A stretch of 64,000 nucleotides of DNA from Clostridia bacterium (GTDB lineage Bacteria; Bacillota; Clostridia; Peptostreptococcales; JAAYPU01): the NCBI GenBank assembly GCA_016278615.1, contig JADQBM010000003.1:1-64000 (forward strand). The letters are read 5' to 3'. Positions 37,245 to 47,135 of the stretch are shown here, in pieces. A model generated the notes under the pieces. It saw only the letters and a program-made list of their open reading frames with translations, ran no database searches and had not been told where the DNA came from. The position numbers were made by a program, and so were the translations under genes. Positions within the stretch are counted from its first letter, which is position 1. The number at the start of each line of letters is the position of its first letter.

Positions 37245-38723
37245 ATGGATCATCAAAATATATATGAAAACATTACAGAAAGAACTCAAGGGGATATCTA
37301 TATAGGTGTGGTAGGACCTGTTCGTACAGGAAAATCTACTTTTATAAAAAGGTTTATGGATCTATTGGTTATCCCAAATGTAGAAAACGTTTACGTAAAA
37401 GAAAGAGTAAAAGATGAAATGCCTCAAAGTGGGGCAGGAAAAACGATTATGACAACAGAACCAAAGTTTGTGCCCAACGAGGCTGTAGAAGTAACCCTCT
37501 CTGAGAATTCAAAATTCAAGGTCAGATTGGTTGACTGTGTTGGATACATGGTGCCAGGTGCAATCGGGCACATGGAGGATGGAAAACCAAGAATGGTGAA
37601 TACGCCATGGCATGAGTCCGATATTCCTTTTGAAGAGGCTGCGGAAATAGGGACTCGTAAAGTCATTGCTGACCATTCAACTATTGGGCTTGTTATTACT
37701 ACAGATGGCTCCATCGCCGAGATTGAGAGAAGCAACTATATACAAGCAGAAGAAAGAGTTATTAATGAACTGAGGGAATTAAACAAACCATTTATCATTG
37801 TATTGAATTCAATATTTCCTGAATCTGAAAGAGCCGTAGAATTAAGAAAGGACATAGAAGAAAAATATGGCGTCCCTGTAATCGCAGCGAATTGTGCAAG
37901 AATGAATATTAGTACCATTAATAATATTTTGGAAAATATTTTATTTGAGTTCCCCATTAGTCAAGTTAACTTCAGGTTGCCGGGATGGACGGATGGTTTA
38001 AACAGAGAACACTGGATCAAAGAAAGCCTCATTGAAAAAATCCGGGTTTGGAGCAATGAGATTGGTAGCATACGAGACGTGAGTAATAGTGTGCAATTTT
38101 TCAAAGATATGGACATTATCAAAGAAAGTCAAATTAATAGTGTGAATCTTGGATCTGGGGTTGTAGAAGTTGGAATAGATACAGGCGAAGAGCTTTTTTA
38201 TCAGGTGTTAGAAGAGATGACGGGGTATGAGGTTAAAGGAGATTATCAGTTTTTTGAAATGATAAAAGATTTTGCCTTTGCTAAAAAAGAGTATGACAAA
38301 ATGAAGGATGCTCTGACTCAGGTTAAGGAAAATGGTTATGGAATGGTGGCACCTGACTATACCGATATGGAATTGGAAGATCCAGAAATATATAAACAAG
38401 GCAATCGATATGGTGTAAGACTAAAGGCGAAAGCACCCTCTTTGCATATTATCCGGACGGATATCTTTACAGAGGTGGCACCAGTAGTTGGAAGTGAAAA
38501 ACAAAGTGAAGATCTGGTGAAATATCTTTTGCAGGAATTTGAAACAGATCCTTCGAAAATTTGGGATACAAATATCTTCGGGAAATCACTAAATGATTTG
38601 GTTACTGAGCAAATGCAAAGTAAGCTAATAGGTATGCCAGACAATGTAAGAATTAAAATGCAGAAAACGCTTCAACGTATTATCAATGATGGAAAAGGAA
38701 ATTTCATTTGTATTATCATATAA
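37245..38723 (+). CDS. spoIVA: stage IV sporulation protein A
   Basis: 'DIYIGVVGPVRTGKSTFIKRFM', 'VRLVDCVGYMVPGA', C-terminal 'NDGKGNFICIII'; RBS AAGGAGG. Confidence 0.97.
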   Translation: MDHQNIYENITERTQGDIYIGVVGPVRTGKSTFIKRFMDLLVIPNVENVYVKERVKDEMPQSGAGKTIMTTEPKFVPNEAVEVTLSENSKFKVRLVDCVGYMVPGAIGHMEDGKPRMVNTPWHESDIPFEEAAEIGTRKVIADHSTIGLVITTDGSIAEIERSNYIQAEERVINELRELNKPFIIVLNSIFPESERAVELRKDIEEKYGVPVIAANCARMNISTINNILENILFEFPISQVNFRLPGWTDGLNREHWIKESLIEKIRVWSNEIGSIRDVSNSVQFFKDMDIIKESQINSVNLGSGVVEVGIDTGEELFYQVLEEMTGYEVKGDYQFFEMIKDFAFAKKEYDKMKDALTQVKENGYGMVAPDYTDMELEDPEIYKQGNRYGVRLKAKAPSLHIIRTDIFTEVAPVVGSEKQSEDLVKYLLQEFETDPSKIWDTNIFGKSLNDLVTEQMQSKLIGMPDNVRIKMQKTLQRIINDGKGNFICIII

Positions 38724-38789
38724 TGGTTGAAAATCAGCAAGAAAGAATTGTATAATTAGAGTACTAAGAGAACAGGCTGAGGAGAAACT

Positions 38790-39170
38790 ATGGTTATAGA
38801 ATACTTTATCACAATACTGATCGTTCTATTACTAACCTGCATTGTAGGCTATGTTGCTGCTACTATGAAAGAAAAAGTATACTTGTCTAAAGATATGATT
38901 GTCCTTAACAACAGGAATATATCTCAAAATGATATAGATAAGGTAGATGCCCGTTGCTTCTCCATTGGAAGTGTTGAGATCATGTCGGGAGATGAAATTA
39001 AAATAGTTAGAGACAATTTAGAAATAGTGAAAGGTATGGTTATTGGAGCCAATACTCAAAAAAATACAATTGTAGTAGCAGAAAACAGTAAGCCTGTTGA
39101 AGTAGGTACAAACGGGATTAAAAGAATAAAGATTATTAGTAGATATGGGAAATTTCTGAAAAACTTTTAG
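38790..39170 (+). CDS. hypothetical protein with N-terminal TM segment
   Basis: 126-aa ORF with RBS; TM at N-terminus; directly precedes a terminator. Confidence 0.6.
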   Translation: MVIEYFITILIVLLLTCIVGYVAATMKEKVYLSKDMIVLNNRNISQNDIDKVDARCFSIGSVEIMSGDEIKIVRDNLEIVKGMVIGANTQKNTIVVAENSKPVEVGTNGIKRIKIISRYGKFLKNF

Positions 39171-39196
39171 ACTACGGGAGTAGTCTGTTTTTTTTG
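39168..39196 (+). terminator. intrinsic terminator
   Basis: AGACTACgggaGTAGTCTGTTTTTTTTG. Confidence 0.85.
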
Positions 39197-39273
39197 TCCT
39201 GATAAATTTTATTTTTATGAAGGAAAAATTTCATAACTAAAGAATATAGAGTGTTATAGATTGGTCTATTGAG

Positions 39274-40530
39274 GTGTTTGAAATGAACAAAAAAAAGCAA
39301 TCAAAATTTAAAAAACTCATCATATCGTTGTTTATGGTGGCAGTTGTTTCCTTATTTATACTCATTTATTTTGTTCCTAATGTGGGCGAGACCTTTCAAA
39401 AAACAAGAGTGGTCACTTATGATACCATTCAAGTTACAGATCGTATTGACTGCTATATTATCAGGAATGAGAAGGTAATCTTTTCAAATGTTGAAGGGAC
39501 TATTGATTACAATATATCCGAAGGGGAAAGAGTAAAGAAAGATAAAGAGATTCTTCGCATAAATCAAGAAAAAGTTGATCCAGATGCAGAAAATAAGTTA
39601 GAGCTTATAAATCAAAGAATTGAAAGAATCAATAATGGAGAAAGTATATTTGAAAGTGATATTAATAGAATAGAGGCGCAAATTCAAACAAATATTGATG
39701 AGATTAGAACAGCAAAAGATAAAGGGGATCTTTCCTTAGTTCGTAAAATTGAAGAAAAGATGAGAAGACTTATTGATAAAAAAAATATTATTCTCAGTAA
39801 TACAGGCTTAAAAGATAACAGTATAGAAGTATTGAAAGAGGAAAGAGGACAGTTGGAGAATATGTTAAATCAATCCGTTTTTTCTTATAAAACCCAAGAT
39901 GCCGGTCTTATTAGTTATTATGTTGATGGATATGAAAGTGAGTTAACACCTATCAATATGTATCTTTTAGATAAGAGTGAATTGGAAGAGACGAGTATGA
40001 CGGGACAAGACACCTATAGAGAAAAAACTTTCCCAAATGAACCTTTATATAAAATTATTAATAGTCCTGTTTGGTATGTTGCTACTTGGGTGGATTCAAA
40101 CAAGATAGATAAGTATATTATAGGGAATACGGTTTATTTAAATTTCGCCAATGGGCAGACGAAAGGCCTGATTTATGATATTATAAAAGATGATATTGGA
40201 AATCTTGTCATAATAGAAATAGGCCACTACTATCCGGATTATTGGAAGCTTAGAAAGGTTACTACAGATATTATTGTTGCCAATTACGAGGGAATCAAAA
40301 TAGATAATGACAGCATTGTTGAAGTGGATGGACAAGCAGGTGTTTATACAGTGGACATTAATGGAAAATATGTTTTTGAACCCATTAAGATTATTGGAAG
40401 CGATGGAAAAAAGACCATTGTGGAAAGCGGTTATTACTACAACGAGACGGAAGAAGGCTTGAAAAAAGTCAAGACCATTGATTTATATGATGAAGTTCTC
40501 AGAAATACAAAAAGAAAATTAAATCTTTAG
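39274..40530 (+). CDS. HlyD-like membrane protein in the cell-division cluster
   Basis: N-terminal TM; biotinyl-lipoyl-like 'NVEGTIDYNISEGERVKKDKEILRIN' with coiled coil; directly upstream of ylmE/sepF. Confidence 0.75.
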   Translation: MFEMNKKKQSKFKKLIISLFMVAVVSLFILIYFVPNVGETFQKTRVVTYDTIQVTDRIDCYIIRNEKVIFSNVEGTIDYNISEGERVKKDKEILRINQEKVDPDAENKLELINQRIERINNGESIFESDINRIEAQIQTNIDEIRTAKDKGDLSLVRKIEEKMRRLIDKKNIILSNTGLKDNSIEVLKEERGQLENMLNQSVFSYKTQDAGLISYYVDGYESELTPINMYLLDKSELEETSMTGQDTYREKTFPNEPLYKIINSPVWYVATWVDSNKIDKYIIGNTVYLNFANGQTKGLIYDIIKDDIGNLVIIEIGHYYPDYWKLRKVTTDIIVANYEGIKIDNDSIVEVDGQAGVYTVDINGKYVFEPIKIIGSDGKKTIVESGYYYNETEEGLKKVKTIDLYDEVLRNTKRKLNL

Positions 40531-40541
40531 GAGTAAAGGTC

Positions 40542-41222
40542 ATGGAGAAGATTAAAAAGAATATTAATGAAATTAATGAGAGAATTTCAAAAGGCTCATT
40601 AAAGTCAGAAAGGTCTTCTGATAAAGTAACTCTGATTGCTGTGACTAAAACTCGGAGTACTGAAGAGATTAATAAGGCCATTGAAGCAGGAATAACAGAT
40701 ATTGGAGAAAACAAGGTTCAAGAAATTATCAATAAGTATGATAAAGTACTTCCTGTTCGTTGGCATATGATTGGGCACTTGCAGACAAATAAAGTTAAAT
40801 ATATTATAGATAAAGTTAAAATGATTCATTCTGTTGATAGCATACGACTTGCAAAGGAAATCAACAAAAGAGCAATTCAAAACAACCTTGTTATGGATAT
40901 TTTAGTCCAAGTTAATATAGCAGATGAGGAAAGCAAATTTGGATTAAAGCCCAAAAGCTTAGAATCTTTCTTAAATGATTTGGAAGAATATAAAAATATT
41001 AATATGAAGGGCTTCATGATGGTTGCACCTTTTGCAGAGCATGCAGAGGAGGTTAGAATTCATTTTAGACAGATGAAACAATTGTTTGATACATATAAAC
41101 GTTCAAAATGTTTTGAAAATATGGTATATTTATCTATGGGCATGACAAATGATTTCGAGATTGCTGTGGAAGAGGGCGCAAATATGGTAAGAATTGGAAC
41201 TGCTATCTTTGGCGCTAGATAA
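40542..41222 (+). CDS. ylmE: YggS/YlmE family PLP-homeostasis protein
   Basis: 'VTLIAVTKTRSTEEINKAIEAGITDIGENKVQE', 'WHMIGHLQTNKVKYI', 'LSMGMTNDFEIAVEEGANMVRIGTAIFG'. Confidence 0.95.
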   Translation: MEKIKKNINEINERISKGSLKSERSSDKVTLIAVTKTRSTEEINKAIEAGITDIGENKVQEIINKYDKVLPVRWHMIGHLQTNKVKYIIDKVKMIHSVDSIRLAKEINKRAIQNNLVMDILVQVNIADEESKFGLKPKSLESFLNDLEEYKNINMKGFMMVAPFAEHAEEVRIHFRQMKQLFDTYKRSKCFENMVYLSMGMTNDFEIAVEEGANMVRIGTAIFGAR

Positions 41223-41254
41223 TTATTTTAATTAATAATAGATGGAGGGATTAC

Positions 41255-41701
41255 GTGGGAGAAGGTTTTTTTGATAAAATGAAATTACTTGTAGGACTTG
41301 AAGGTGAAGAAATTCAGGAGATACCAAAAGAAGCGAGACGAACAGTTAAAGAATACATTCCCCCAATATCACAAAAAGAATTTAATGACAACCGAGTCCT
41401 GAATTTCCATACAAAAAATCAAATGAAATTAATACTACTAGAACCTAAAAGTTTTGATGAGTGCCCAAAAATAGTTGATAATTTGAAAAATAAGAAGCCA
41501 ATCATTTTAAATTTAGAGAAGCTCGATAGTGATTTGGCAAGAAAAATTTTTGATTTTATCAGTGGAGCAGTTTACGCACTAGATGGGAATGTTCAAAAAG
41601 TTGCAAATAATATTTTCCTATTTGCACCAGAAAATGTGGACATATCAGGAAATATTGAAAGTTTTCTTCCTAAAGATGAGTTTAATCCATGGAAGAAATA
41701 G
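41255..41701 (+). CDS. sepF: cell division protein SepF
   Basis: 'KMKLILLEPKSFDECPKIVDNLKNKKPIILNLEKLDSDLARKIFDFISGAVYALDGNVQKV'-type SepF core. Confidence 0.94.
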   Translation: MGEGFFDKMKLLVGLEGEEIQEIPKEARRTVKEYIPPISQKEFNDNRVLNFHTKNQMKLILLEPKSFDECPKIVDNLKNKKPIILNLEKLDSDLARKIFDFISGAVYALDGNVQKVANNIFLFAPENVDISGNIESFLPKDEFNPWKK

Positions 41702-41717
41702 ATGGAGGAGTTTGATT

Positions 41718-41984
41718 ATGTGGATGTTAGCTAAAACCATTGATTTATTATTTACAGTCGTTTATTATTTAATTTTTGCTCGTATTATCTTATCATGGGT
41801 TGTAAGGAACCCTGGCAATAGGTACTATGCCATTTTAATACAATTAACTGAACCAATTCTTGGTCCTGTTAGAAATCTGTTATCTAAGACTGGAATCGGA
41901 AGATCAGGAATAGACCTTTCTCCAATGGTAGCCATATTGTTGTTAATATTCATTAGGAATATTCTTTTAGGAATACTTATTTAA
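41718..41984 (+). CDS. YggT family membrane protein
   Basis: 'YYLIFARIILSWVVRNPGNRYYAILIQLTEPILGPVRNLLSKTG...DLSPMVAILLLIFIRNIL'; start corrected from 41583 to ATG at 41718 after GGAGG. Confidence 0.93.
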   Translation: MWMLAKTIDLLFTVVYYLIFARIILSWVVRNPGNRYYAILIQLTEPILGPVRNLLSKTGIGRSGIDLSPMVAILLLIFIRNILLGILI

Positions 41985-42734
41985 GTGGAAAAAGAAAAAG
42001 AAGTTCTGAATAAAATTAAAGATAAGGTTAAAATTTGCAAAAAAAGAGGAATGATTACCTATACCGATTTTTTAAATCCTTTTCAATTTGATTTATGCAG
42101 TTCGTTTATTAAAGCAAATGAAGTGAATTTTTTTGGTTTTGGTGGTTATGAACAGGCTGAGAGGAAGATTATCGTTCTCTTGCCCTCTGATATGAATCAA
42201 GAGGATGTTGAGATACCCATTAAAGTCATTCATATCAAATCAAACTCAAAAACAACAAAACTTGAACATAGAGATGTTTTAGGAGCAGTGTTAGGGTTAG
42301 GGTTGAGCAGAGAGAAAATTGGGGATGTTATCCTTCAAAAAAACAGTGTGGATGTTATCGTTTATAAAGAAGTAGCAGAATTGATTCTCATGTATTTAGA
42401 AAAACTTGGGAAGGATATGGTTTCATGTGAGGAAATCGATTTTACCCAGCTTAGTATTATAAACCAACAATTCAAAACCATTCATGCAACAGTTGCTTCT
42501 TTGAGAGCAGATGTCATTATGAGTTGTGGATTTAATGAATCAAGAAGCAGTGCTTGTGGGTATATTAATAAAGGAAGTCTTAAAATTAATCACAAGGAAG
42601 TGGTAAACCCGTCATTCATGTTGAAAGAGGGAGATTTGATTTCCGTTAGAGGCAAGGGCCGAATGTTGTTGGAAAAAATAGAAGGAACAACGAAGAAGGG
42701 CAGACTTAAAATTGTGATCAAAAAAGTCATTTGA
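41985..42734 (+). CDS. ylmH: YlmH-like S4-domain RNA-binding protein
   Basis: C-terminal S4 domain 'LRADVIMSCGFNESRSSACGYINKGSLKINHKEVVNPSFMLKEGDLISVRGKGR'; GTG start, no intergenic gap after yggT. Confidence 0.92.
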   Translation: MEKEKEVLNKIKDKVKICKKRGMITYTDFLNPFQFDLCSSFIKANEVNFFGFGGYEQAERKIIVLLPSDMNQEDVEIPIKVIHIKSNSKTTKLEHRDVLGAVLGLGLSREKIGDVILQKNSVDVIVYKEVAELILMYLEKLGKDMVSCEEIDFTQLSIINQQFKTIHATVASLRADVIMSCGFNESRSSACGYINKGSLKINHKEVVNPSFMLKEGDLISVRGKGRMLLEKIEGTTKKGRLKIVIKKVI

Positions 42735-42749
42735 AAGGATGGATGTTTT

Positions 42750-43214
42750 GTGATTACACCTTTGGATATTCAAAATAAAGAATTCAAAAAAGGTATCAGA
42801 GGATATAAAGATGAAGAAGTAGATCGTTTTTTAGATTTGCTGACATTGGATTATGAAAAAGTTATTGAAGAGAATCATTCTATGAAAGAAAAGCTTAATG
42901 AAATGAATAAGTCACTTAAAAACTATAAGGAACAAGAGAACTCTATCCTTGAAGCTGTTGAAACAGCTAAACACTTAATGAGTGATATTTCTTTAAGTGC
43001 TGAAAAAAGAGCAGAATTATTGATTAGAAATGCTGAGCTGGATGCTGAACGAATTGTTAAAGAATCTAAAGCATCTACAGAGAAACTGTTTGAAGAATAT
43101 GAAGAGGTAAAGAATAGAATTAATATTTTTACCACACGTTATAAGAATCTTTTAGAGTCGGAGCTGGATCGATTTAATGGTATTAGTACTGAATTGTTTG
43201 ATGATACCTTATAA
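42750..43214 (+). CDS. divIVA: DivIVA domain protein
   Basis: 'ITPLDIQNKEFKKGIRGYKDEEVDRFLDLLTLDYEKV' DivIVA N-terminus plus coiled coil. Confidence 0.95.
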   Translation: MITPLDIQNKEFKKGIRGYKDEEVDRFLDLLTLDYEKVIEENHSMKEKLNEMNKSLKNYKEQENSILEAVETAKHLMSDISLSAEKRAELLIRNAELDAERIVKESKASTEKLFEEYEEVKNRINIFTTRYKNLLESELDRFNGISTELFDDTL

Positions 43215-43249
43215 TACTGTCCTCAGAACAACAGATGGGGTGAAGAAAG

Positions 43250-43711
43250 ATGCATTTTGTAATCATTGCCGTAGTCATTCTTTTAGATCAGATTAGTAAA
43301 TATTCAATTTGTGACAATATGAGCTTATATGAATCCATACCAGTAATAGAAAATGTATTTCATATTACACATGTACAGAATTTTGGGGCGGCCTTTAGCA
43401 TACTTCAAAATCATAGAGGATTATTTATTGGCATAAGTAGTGTCGCTATTGTTATTATTTTTTATATTCTAATTAAATATAAAAAGAAGCTGCATAAGAT
43501 GTATTTATATAGTTTAAGTCTCATTGCTGCAGGAGCCATGGGCAATCTAATGGATCGTATTCGGTTGGGCTATGTAACTGATTTTTTAGATTTCAGGATA
43601 TGGCCTGTTTTTAATGTAGCGGATATTAGTATTGTATGCGGTACCATAATATTAGCCTACTATATTCTATGGATCGAGCCCAAGGAGAGAAAAGCAGATG
43701 ATAAGGGATGA
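43250..43711 (+). CDS. lspA: lipoprotein signal peptidase (SPase II)
   Basis: 'LDQISKYSI', 'HVQNFGAAFSIL', 'IAAGAMGNLMDRIRLGYVTDFLDFRIWPVFNVADISIV'. Confidence 0.96.
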   Translation: MHFVIIAVVILLDQISKYSICDNMSLYESIPVIENVFHITHVQNFGAAFSILQNHRGLFIGISSVAIVIIFYILIKYKKKLHKMYLYSLSLIAAGAMGNLMDRIRLGYVTDFLDFRIWPVFNVADISIVCGTIILAYYILWIEPKERKADDKG

Positions 43712-44631
43712 GTATTTTGAACACATATGAGCTTATAGTTACGGATCATGAAGAAGGCGAAAGACTTGATGTTGTCTTAGCTTCAAATATTGAAGATTTA
43801 TCCAGGAGTTATATTCAGAAATTAATTGAGAAAAGCTCAATTGAAATAAATGGTTGCATTGAAAAATCTAAAAAGTATAAAGTTAAGGAACAAGATAGAA
43901 TTGTTGTTCATATTCCAGAACCAGAGAGACTTGAAATTGATGGAGAGAACATCCCCTTAGAGATTGTCTATGAAGATGATGATCTAGTAGTCGTTAATAA
44001 GGCTAAAGGAATGGTAGTTCATCCTGCTGTAGGGAATTATACAGGGACTATGGTCAATGCATTGCTCTTTCACTGTAAAAACTTATCTACCATTAATGGC
44101 GTCATTAGACCCGGAATTGTTCATAGGATCGATAAAGATACTAGTGGACTTCTTGTTTCAGCTAAAAATGATAGAGCACATGCTTCATTGGGAGAACAAT
44201 TTAAGGCACATTCAATTAAACGCATTTATAATGCTATTACTTACGGTAATATCAAAAATGACTCTGGGACGGTAGAGATGCCCATTGGCAGGCATCCAAC
44301 CAATAGACTGAAAATGGCTGTCACAGATATGAACTCGAAAAAAGCCATTACACATTATAAAGTCATAGAAAGATATGGAAATTTCACCTTTATTGAGGCC
44401 AGACTTGAAACAGGAAGGACACACCAAATCAGGGTGCATATGGCCTATATTCATCATCCGTTACTTGGAGATAGGGTATATGGGCCCAAAAAGCCAAAGT
44501 ATCATATAGAAGGACAGATATTACATGCAAGGGTTTTGGGGTTTATTCATCCTTCAACTGGGAACTATATGGAATTTGATAGTGATTTGCCTTATCATTT
44601 TAGAGAAGCCATGGGTAAAGTTAAAGCATAA
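43708..44631 (+). CDS. rluD: RluA/RluD family pseudouridine synthase
   Basis: S4 domain; '[20 protein letters not shown]' and '[23 protein letters not shown]'. Confidence 0.95.
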   Translation: MSILNTYELIVTDHEEGERLDVVLASNIEDLSRSYIQKLIEKSSIEINGCIEKSKKYKVKEQDRIVVHIPEPERLEIDGENIPLEIVYEDDDLVVVNKAKGMVVHPAVGNYTGTMVNALLFHCKNLSTINGVIRPGIVHRIDKDTSGLLVSAKNDRAHASLGEQFKAHSIKRIYNAITYGNIKNDSGTVEMPIGRHPTNRLKMAVTDMNSKKAITHYKVIERYGNFTFIEARLETGRTHQIRVHMAYIHHPLLGDRVYGPKKPKYHIEGQILHARVLGFIHPSTGNYMEFDSDLPYHFREAMGKVKA

Positions 44632-44648
44632 AGGAAGAAGGTGGAAAC

Positions 44649-45188
44649 TTGAAATTCAAGACCAAGATAATGGATGATCAATCAATAAAGCGTGTCATTA
44701 CAAGAATCTCACATGAAATATTGGAAAAAAACAAGGGAACAGAGGACCTTGTTATAGTAGGGATAAAAACACGAGGTGTGCCTATTGCCAGAAGAATTGC
44801 TGCAAAGATAAAGGAATTCGAAAAAAAAGAGTTGCATGTGGGGATTCTGGATATAACTTTATATAGAGATGATTTGGAAAAAATTGACTACAACCCCATT
44901 GTAAACAATACGATTTTGAATACAGATATAAATGGGAAAGTGATTGTCTTAGTGGATGATGTTATTTACACAGGACGAACTGTAAGAGCCGCTATGGATG
45001 CCATCATTGACTATGGAAGACCAAGTTCTATACTGTTGGCAGTCCTAGTGGATAGAGGGCACAAAGAGCTACCAATAAGGCCTGATTTTGTGGGTAAAAA
45101 TGTGCCGACTTCGAAAAATGAAGTCGTAGAAGTACATTTCGAAGAAACAGATGGGTTGGATGAAGTGATTATTAATGAGTTTGAATAG
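44649..45188 (+). CDS. pyrR: PyrR-like bifunctional pyr regulator / uracil phosphoribosyltransferase
   Basis: '[18 protein letters not shown]', PRPP motif '[22 protein letters not shown]', '[26 protein letters not shown]'. Confidence 0.95.
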   Translation: MKFKTKIMDDQSIKRVITRISHEILEKNKGTEDLVIVGIKTRGVPIARRIAAKIKEFEKKELHVGILDITLYRDDLEKIDYNPIVNNTILNTDINGKVIVLVDDVIYTGRTVRAAMDAIIDYGRPSSILLAVLVDRGHKELPIRPDFVGKNVPTSKNEVVEVHFEETDGLDEVIINEFE

Positions 45189-45189
45189 A

Positions 45190-45320
45190 ATAAGAAAAGT
45201 GAAAGCAGTAGGGGCTGGCCTTGCGTCTGCCCGCAAAAGAAACAAGTAAACAGTAGGGGCTGGTCCCGTGCCTGCCCGTAAAAGGTAAAGATAAGTGTAA
45301 GCTTAAGTGTAAGTAAATAA
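45190..45320. repeat. GTAGGGGCTGG tandem pair plus AAGTGT hexamers
   Basis: CAGTAGGGGCTGGCCTTGCGTCTGCCCGCAAAAG and CAGTAGGGGCTGGTCCCGTGCCTGCCCGTAAAAG followed by AAGTGTAAGCTTAAGTGTAAGT. Confidence 0.78.
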
Positions 45321-45348
45321 GGAAGGCGGATGTCCCGCCTTTTTTATT
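45321..45348. terminator. intrinsic terminator between convergent pyrR and threonine aldolase genes
   Basis: GGAAGGCGGgatgtCCCGCCTTTTTTATTT-type hairpin. Confidence 0.75.
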
Positions 45349-46369
45349 TATTCGCTAATTTCTTTATTTCATCAACAAAGGTATAGATTTCATCTTCTGT
45401 GGTGTCAAAAGAGGTTACCCACCTGACGATATTATCACTTTCTTCCATGAGATAAAAATCATACATATCTTTTAGTGGTTGTATCCAGGGTTGAGGTATT
45501 TGGGCAAAAATCATATTGCCTTCTCCTTGATTCATTAAATGGATTTGTGGAAACTTCTTAACCTCAGACACCAAAAGAGCGGCCATTTTATTGGCTTGTT
45601 TTGCATTTTTCATCCATAAATCATCTTCAAGATAGGGAATAAATTGAGCGGATATGTAACGCATTTTAGATATCAAATGCATCCCTTGTTTTCTCATATA
45701 TTTTAAATGTTTGCTTATATCAGAATTCATAGAGATAATCGCTTCGCCCATCATCATACCATTTTTTGTGCCACCAAAAGATAAAAAATCTACGCCAGTG
45801 TCTACAATCATTTCTTTGAAGCTTACATTTAATGCCACTGCTGCATTAGCAAGTCGGGCACCATCTACATGGAGCAATAAATCATGTTTATGAGCAAAAT
45901 CTGCAATTTCTCTAATTTCTTCCAATGTATAAAGGGTGCCTAACTCCGTAAGCTGAGAAATAGACACTACTTTTGGCTGAGTTTGATGTTCATCTCCTAT
46001 AGAGGAGAAAAAACTTTCGATATCTTGGGTTGTAATTTTACCGTTTCTATTTGGGACATATAGCAATTTACAGCTGCTGAACCTTTCAAAAGCGCTACAT
46101 TCATCTACATTAATATGAGCAGTATCTGCACATATAACACCTTCGAAGGGTCTTAAGAAATTGCTGAGAGAAATTACATTGGCTGCTGTTCCTGTGCCAA
46201 CAAAATATATATCAGCATTAGGTCCGAATGCATCCTTAAGCTTTACAATTGCCTTTTTTGTATAGGAATCATCACCATATGGATATTCATGCTCTTTGTT
46301 ACACTCGCATATGGCATTTAAGATTCTTGGATGTACGCCAGAATTATTATCGCTTAAAAACATTTTCAT
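45344..46369 (-). CDS. ltaA: low-specificity L-threonine aldolase
   Basis: 'FLSDNNSGVHPRILNAI', 'LLLHVDGARLANAAVAL', 'VDFLSFGGTKNGMM' PLP-binding site. Confidence 0.93.
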   Translation of the reverse strand: MKMFLSDNNSGVHPRILNAICECNKEHEYPYGDDSYTKKAIVKLKDAFGPNADIYFVGTGTAANVISLSNFLRPFEGVICADTAHINVDECSAFERFSSCKLLYVPNRNGKITTQDIESFFSSIGDEHQTQPKVVSISQLTELGTLYTLEEIREIADFAHKHDLLLHVDGARLANAAVALNVSFKEMIVDTGVDFLSFGGTKNGMMMGEAIISMNSDISKHLKYMRKQGMHLISKMRYISAQFIPYLEDDLWMKNAKQANKMAALLVSEVKKFPQIHLMNQGEGNMIFAQIPQPWIQPLKDMYDFYLMEESDNIVRWVTSFDTTEDEIYTFVDEIKKLANK

Positions 46370-46509
46370 ATTATCTTAGTTCCTTTCTAATATCATTTTA
46401 TTGCCTCAAGTTATTTAGTTAATTATATCAAAGATGATCATAATTTAACAGAGAACAGTCTCGTTCCAAAATGTTCTTTTTTGTTACCAGAGGGCTTTCA
46501 CCCCAATTC

Positions 46510-46548
46510 AAAAGCTCACCACTGGTACCTTTAGGTGAGCTTCTCAAA
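46510..46548 (-). terminator. intrinsic terminator for the LapA-domain gene
   Basis: On minus strand: AAGCTCACCTaaaggtaccagtGGTGAGCTTTTG. Confidence 0.6.
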
Positions 46549-46554
46549 TTGCAT

Positions 46555-46923
46555 TTATACTTGTCTGTTCTCATCTGACGCTTCTTTTATAGCCGCTTCT
46601 TTTATAATCTCATCTTTAGGGGTCTCCTCAGGTTCGATCCCAGGTAAGTCCTGATTTTCTTTTTGTAGTTTTTCAATTTTGCCTTCTAATTCTTTCACCT
46701 GATTTTTTAGTTCGCGGTTTTTAAGAGAAGTCTTTAATTTATTAAAGATGCCAAAAAATGTTGCGACAATGGCACCGATGGCTGCGGAACCTAAGATGAC
46801 CACGGACTGACTTAAGTCCATTTGCCAGAAACCAAGTTGAATCGTAACCATAGCCGAATTTAAAACAGCAAAAAAAGCAATCAATACAGCAAAGACCAAA
46901 GACATTATAAACCATAATTGCAT
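46555..46923 (-). CDS. LapA-domain (DUF1049) membrane protein
   Basis: 'FAVLNSAMVTIQLGFWQMDLSQSVVILGSAAIGAIVATFFGIFNKLK' two TMs then coiled coil. Confidence 0.85.
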   Translation of the reverse strand: MQLWFIMSLVFAVLIAFFAVLNSAMVTIQLGFWQMDLSQSVVILGSAAIGAIVATFFGIFNKLKTSLKNRELKNQVKELEGKIEKLQKENQDLPGIEPEETPKDEIIKEAAIKEASDENRQV

Positions 46924-47009
46924 AATATCATTCCTTTCAATCGTTCTATAATCTATATGTTTTAATTATATACCCATTTATAAAGAACGGAAAGCAAATA
47001 TTATTCAGT

Positions 47010-47132
47010 GCACAGGGCACAGGGAACAGGGGACAAAAGATAGATAAGAGATAAGAGTTAAGGAAGAGATTTTGCCAAAGGCAAAATCTCAACATTCATT
47101 GTTCATTATTCATTGTTCATTATTCATTTTCC
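47010..47132. repeat. heptamer array element with mismatched arms
   Basis: Left AGGGCACAGGGAACAGGGGACAAAAGATAGATAAGAGATAAGAGTTAAGG; core GAGATTTTGCcaaagGCAAAATCTC; right CATTCATTGTTCATTATTCATTGTTCATTATTCATT. Confidence 0.82.
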
Positions 47133-47135
47133 ATG

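Noticed and set aside
37245-38723. Novel P-loop GTPase
   Set aside because: Recognised as SpoIVA (VGPVRTGKSTFIKRFM; conserved C-terminal FICIII).
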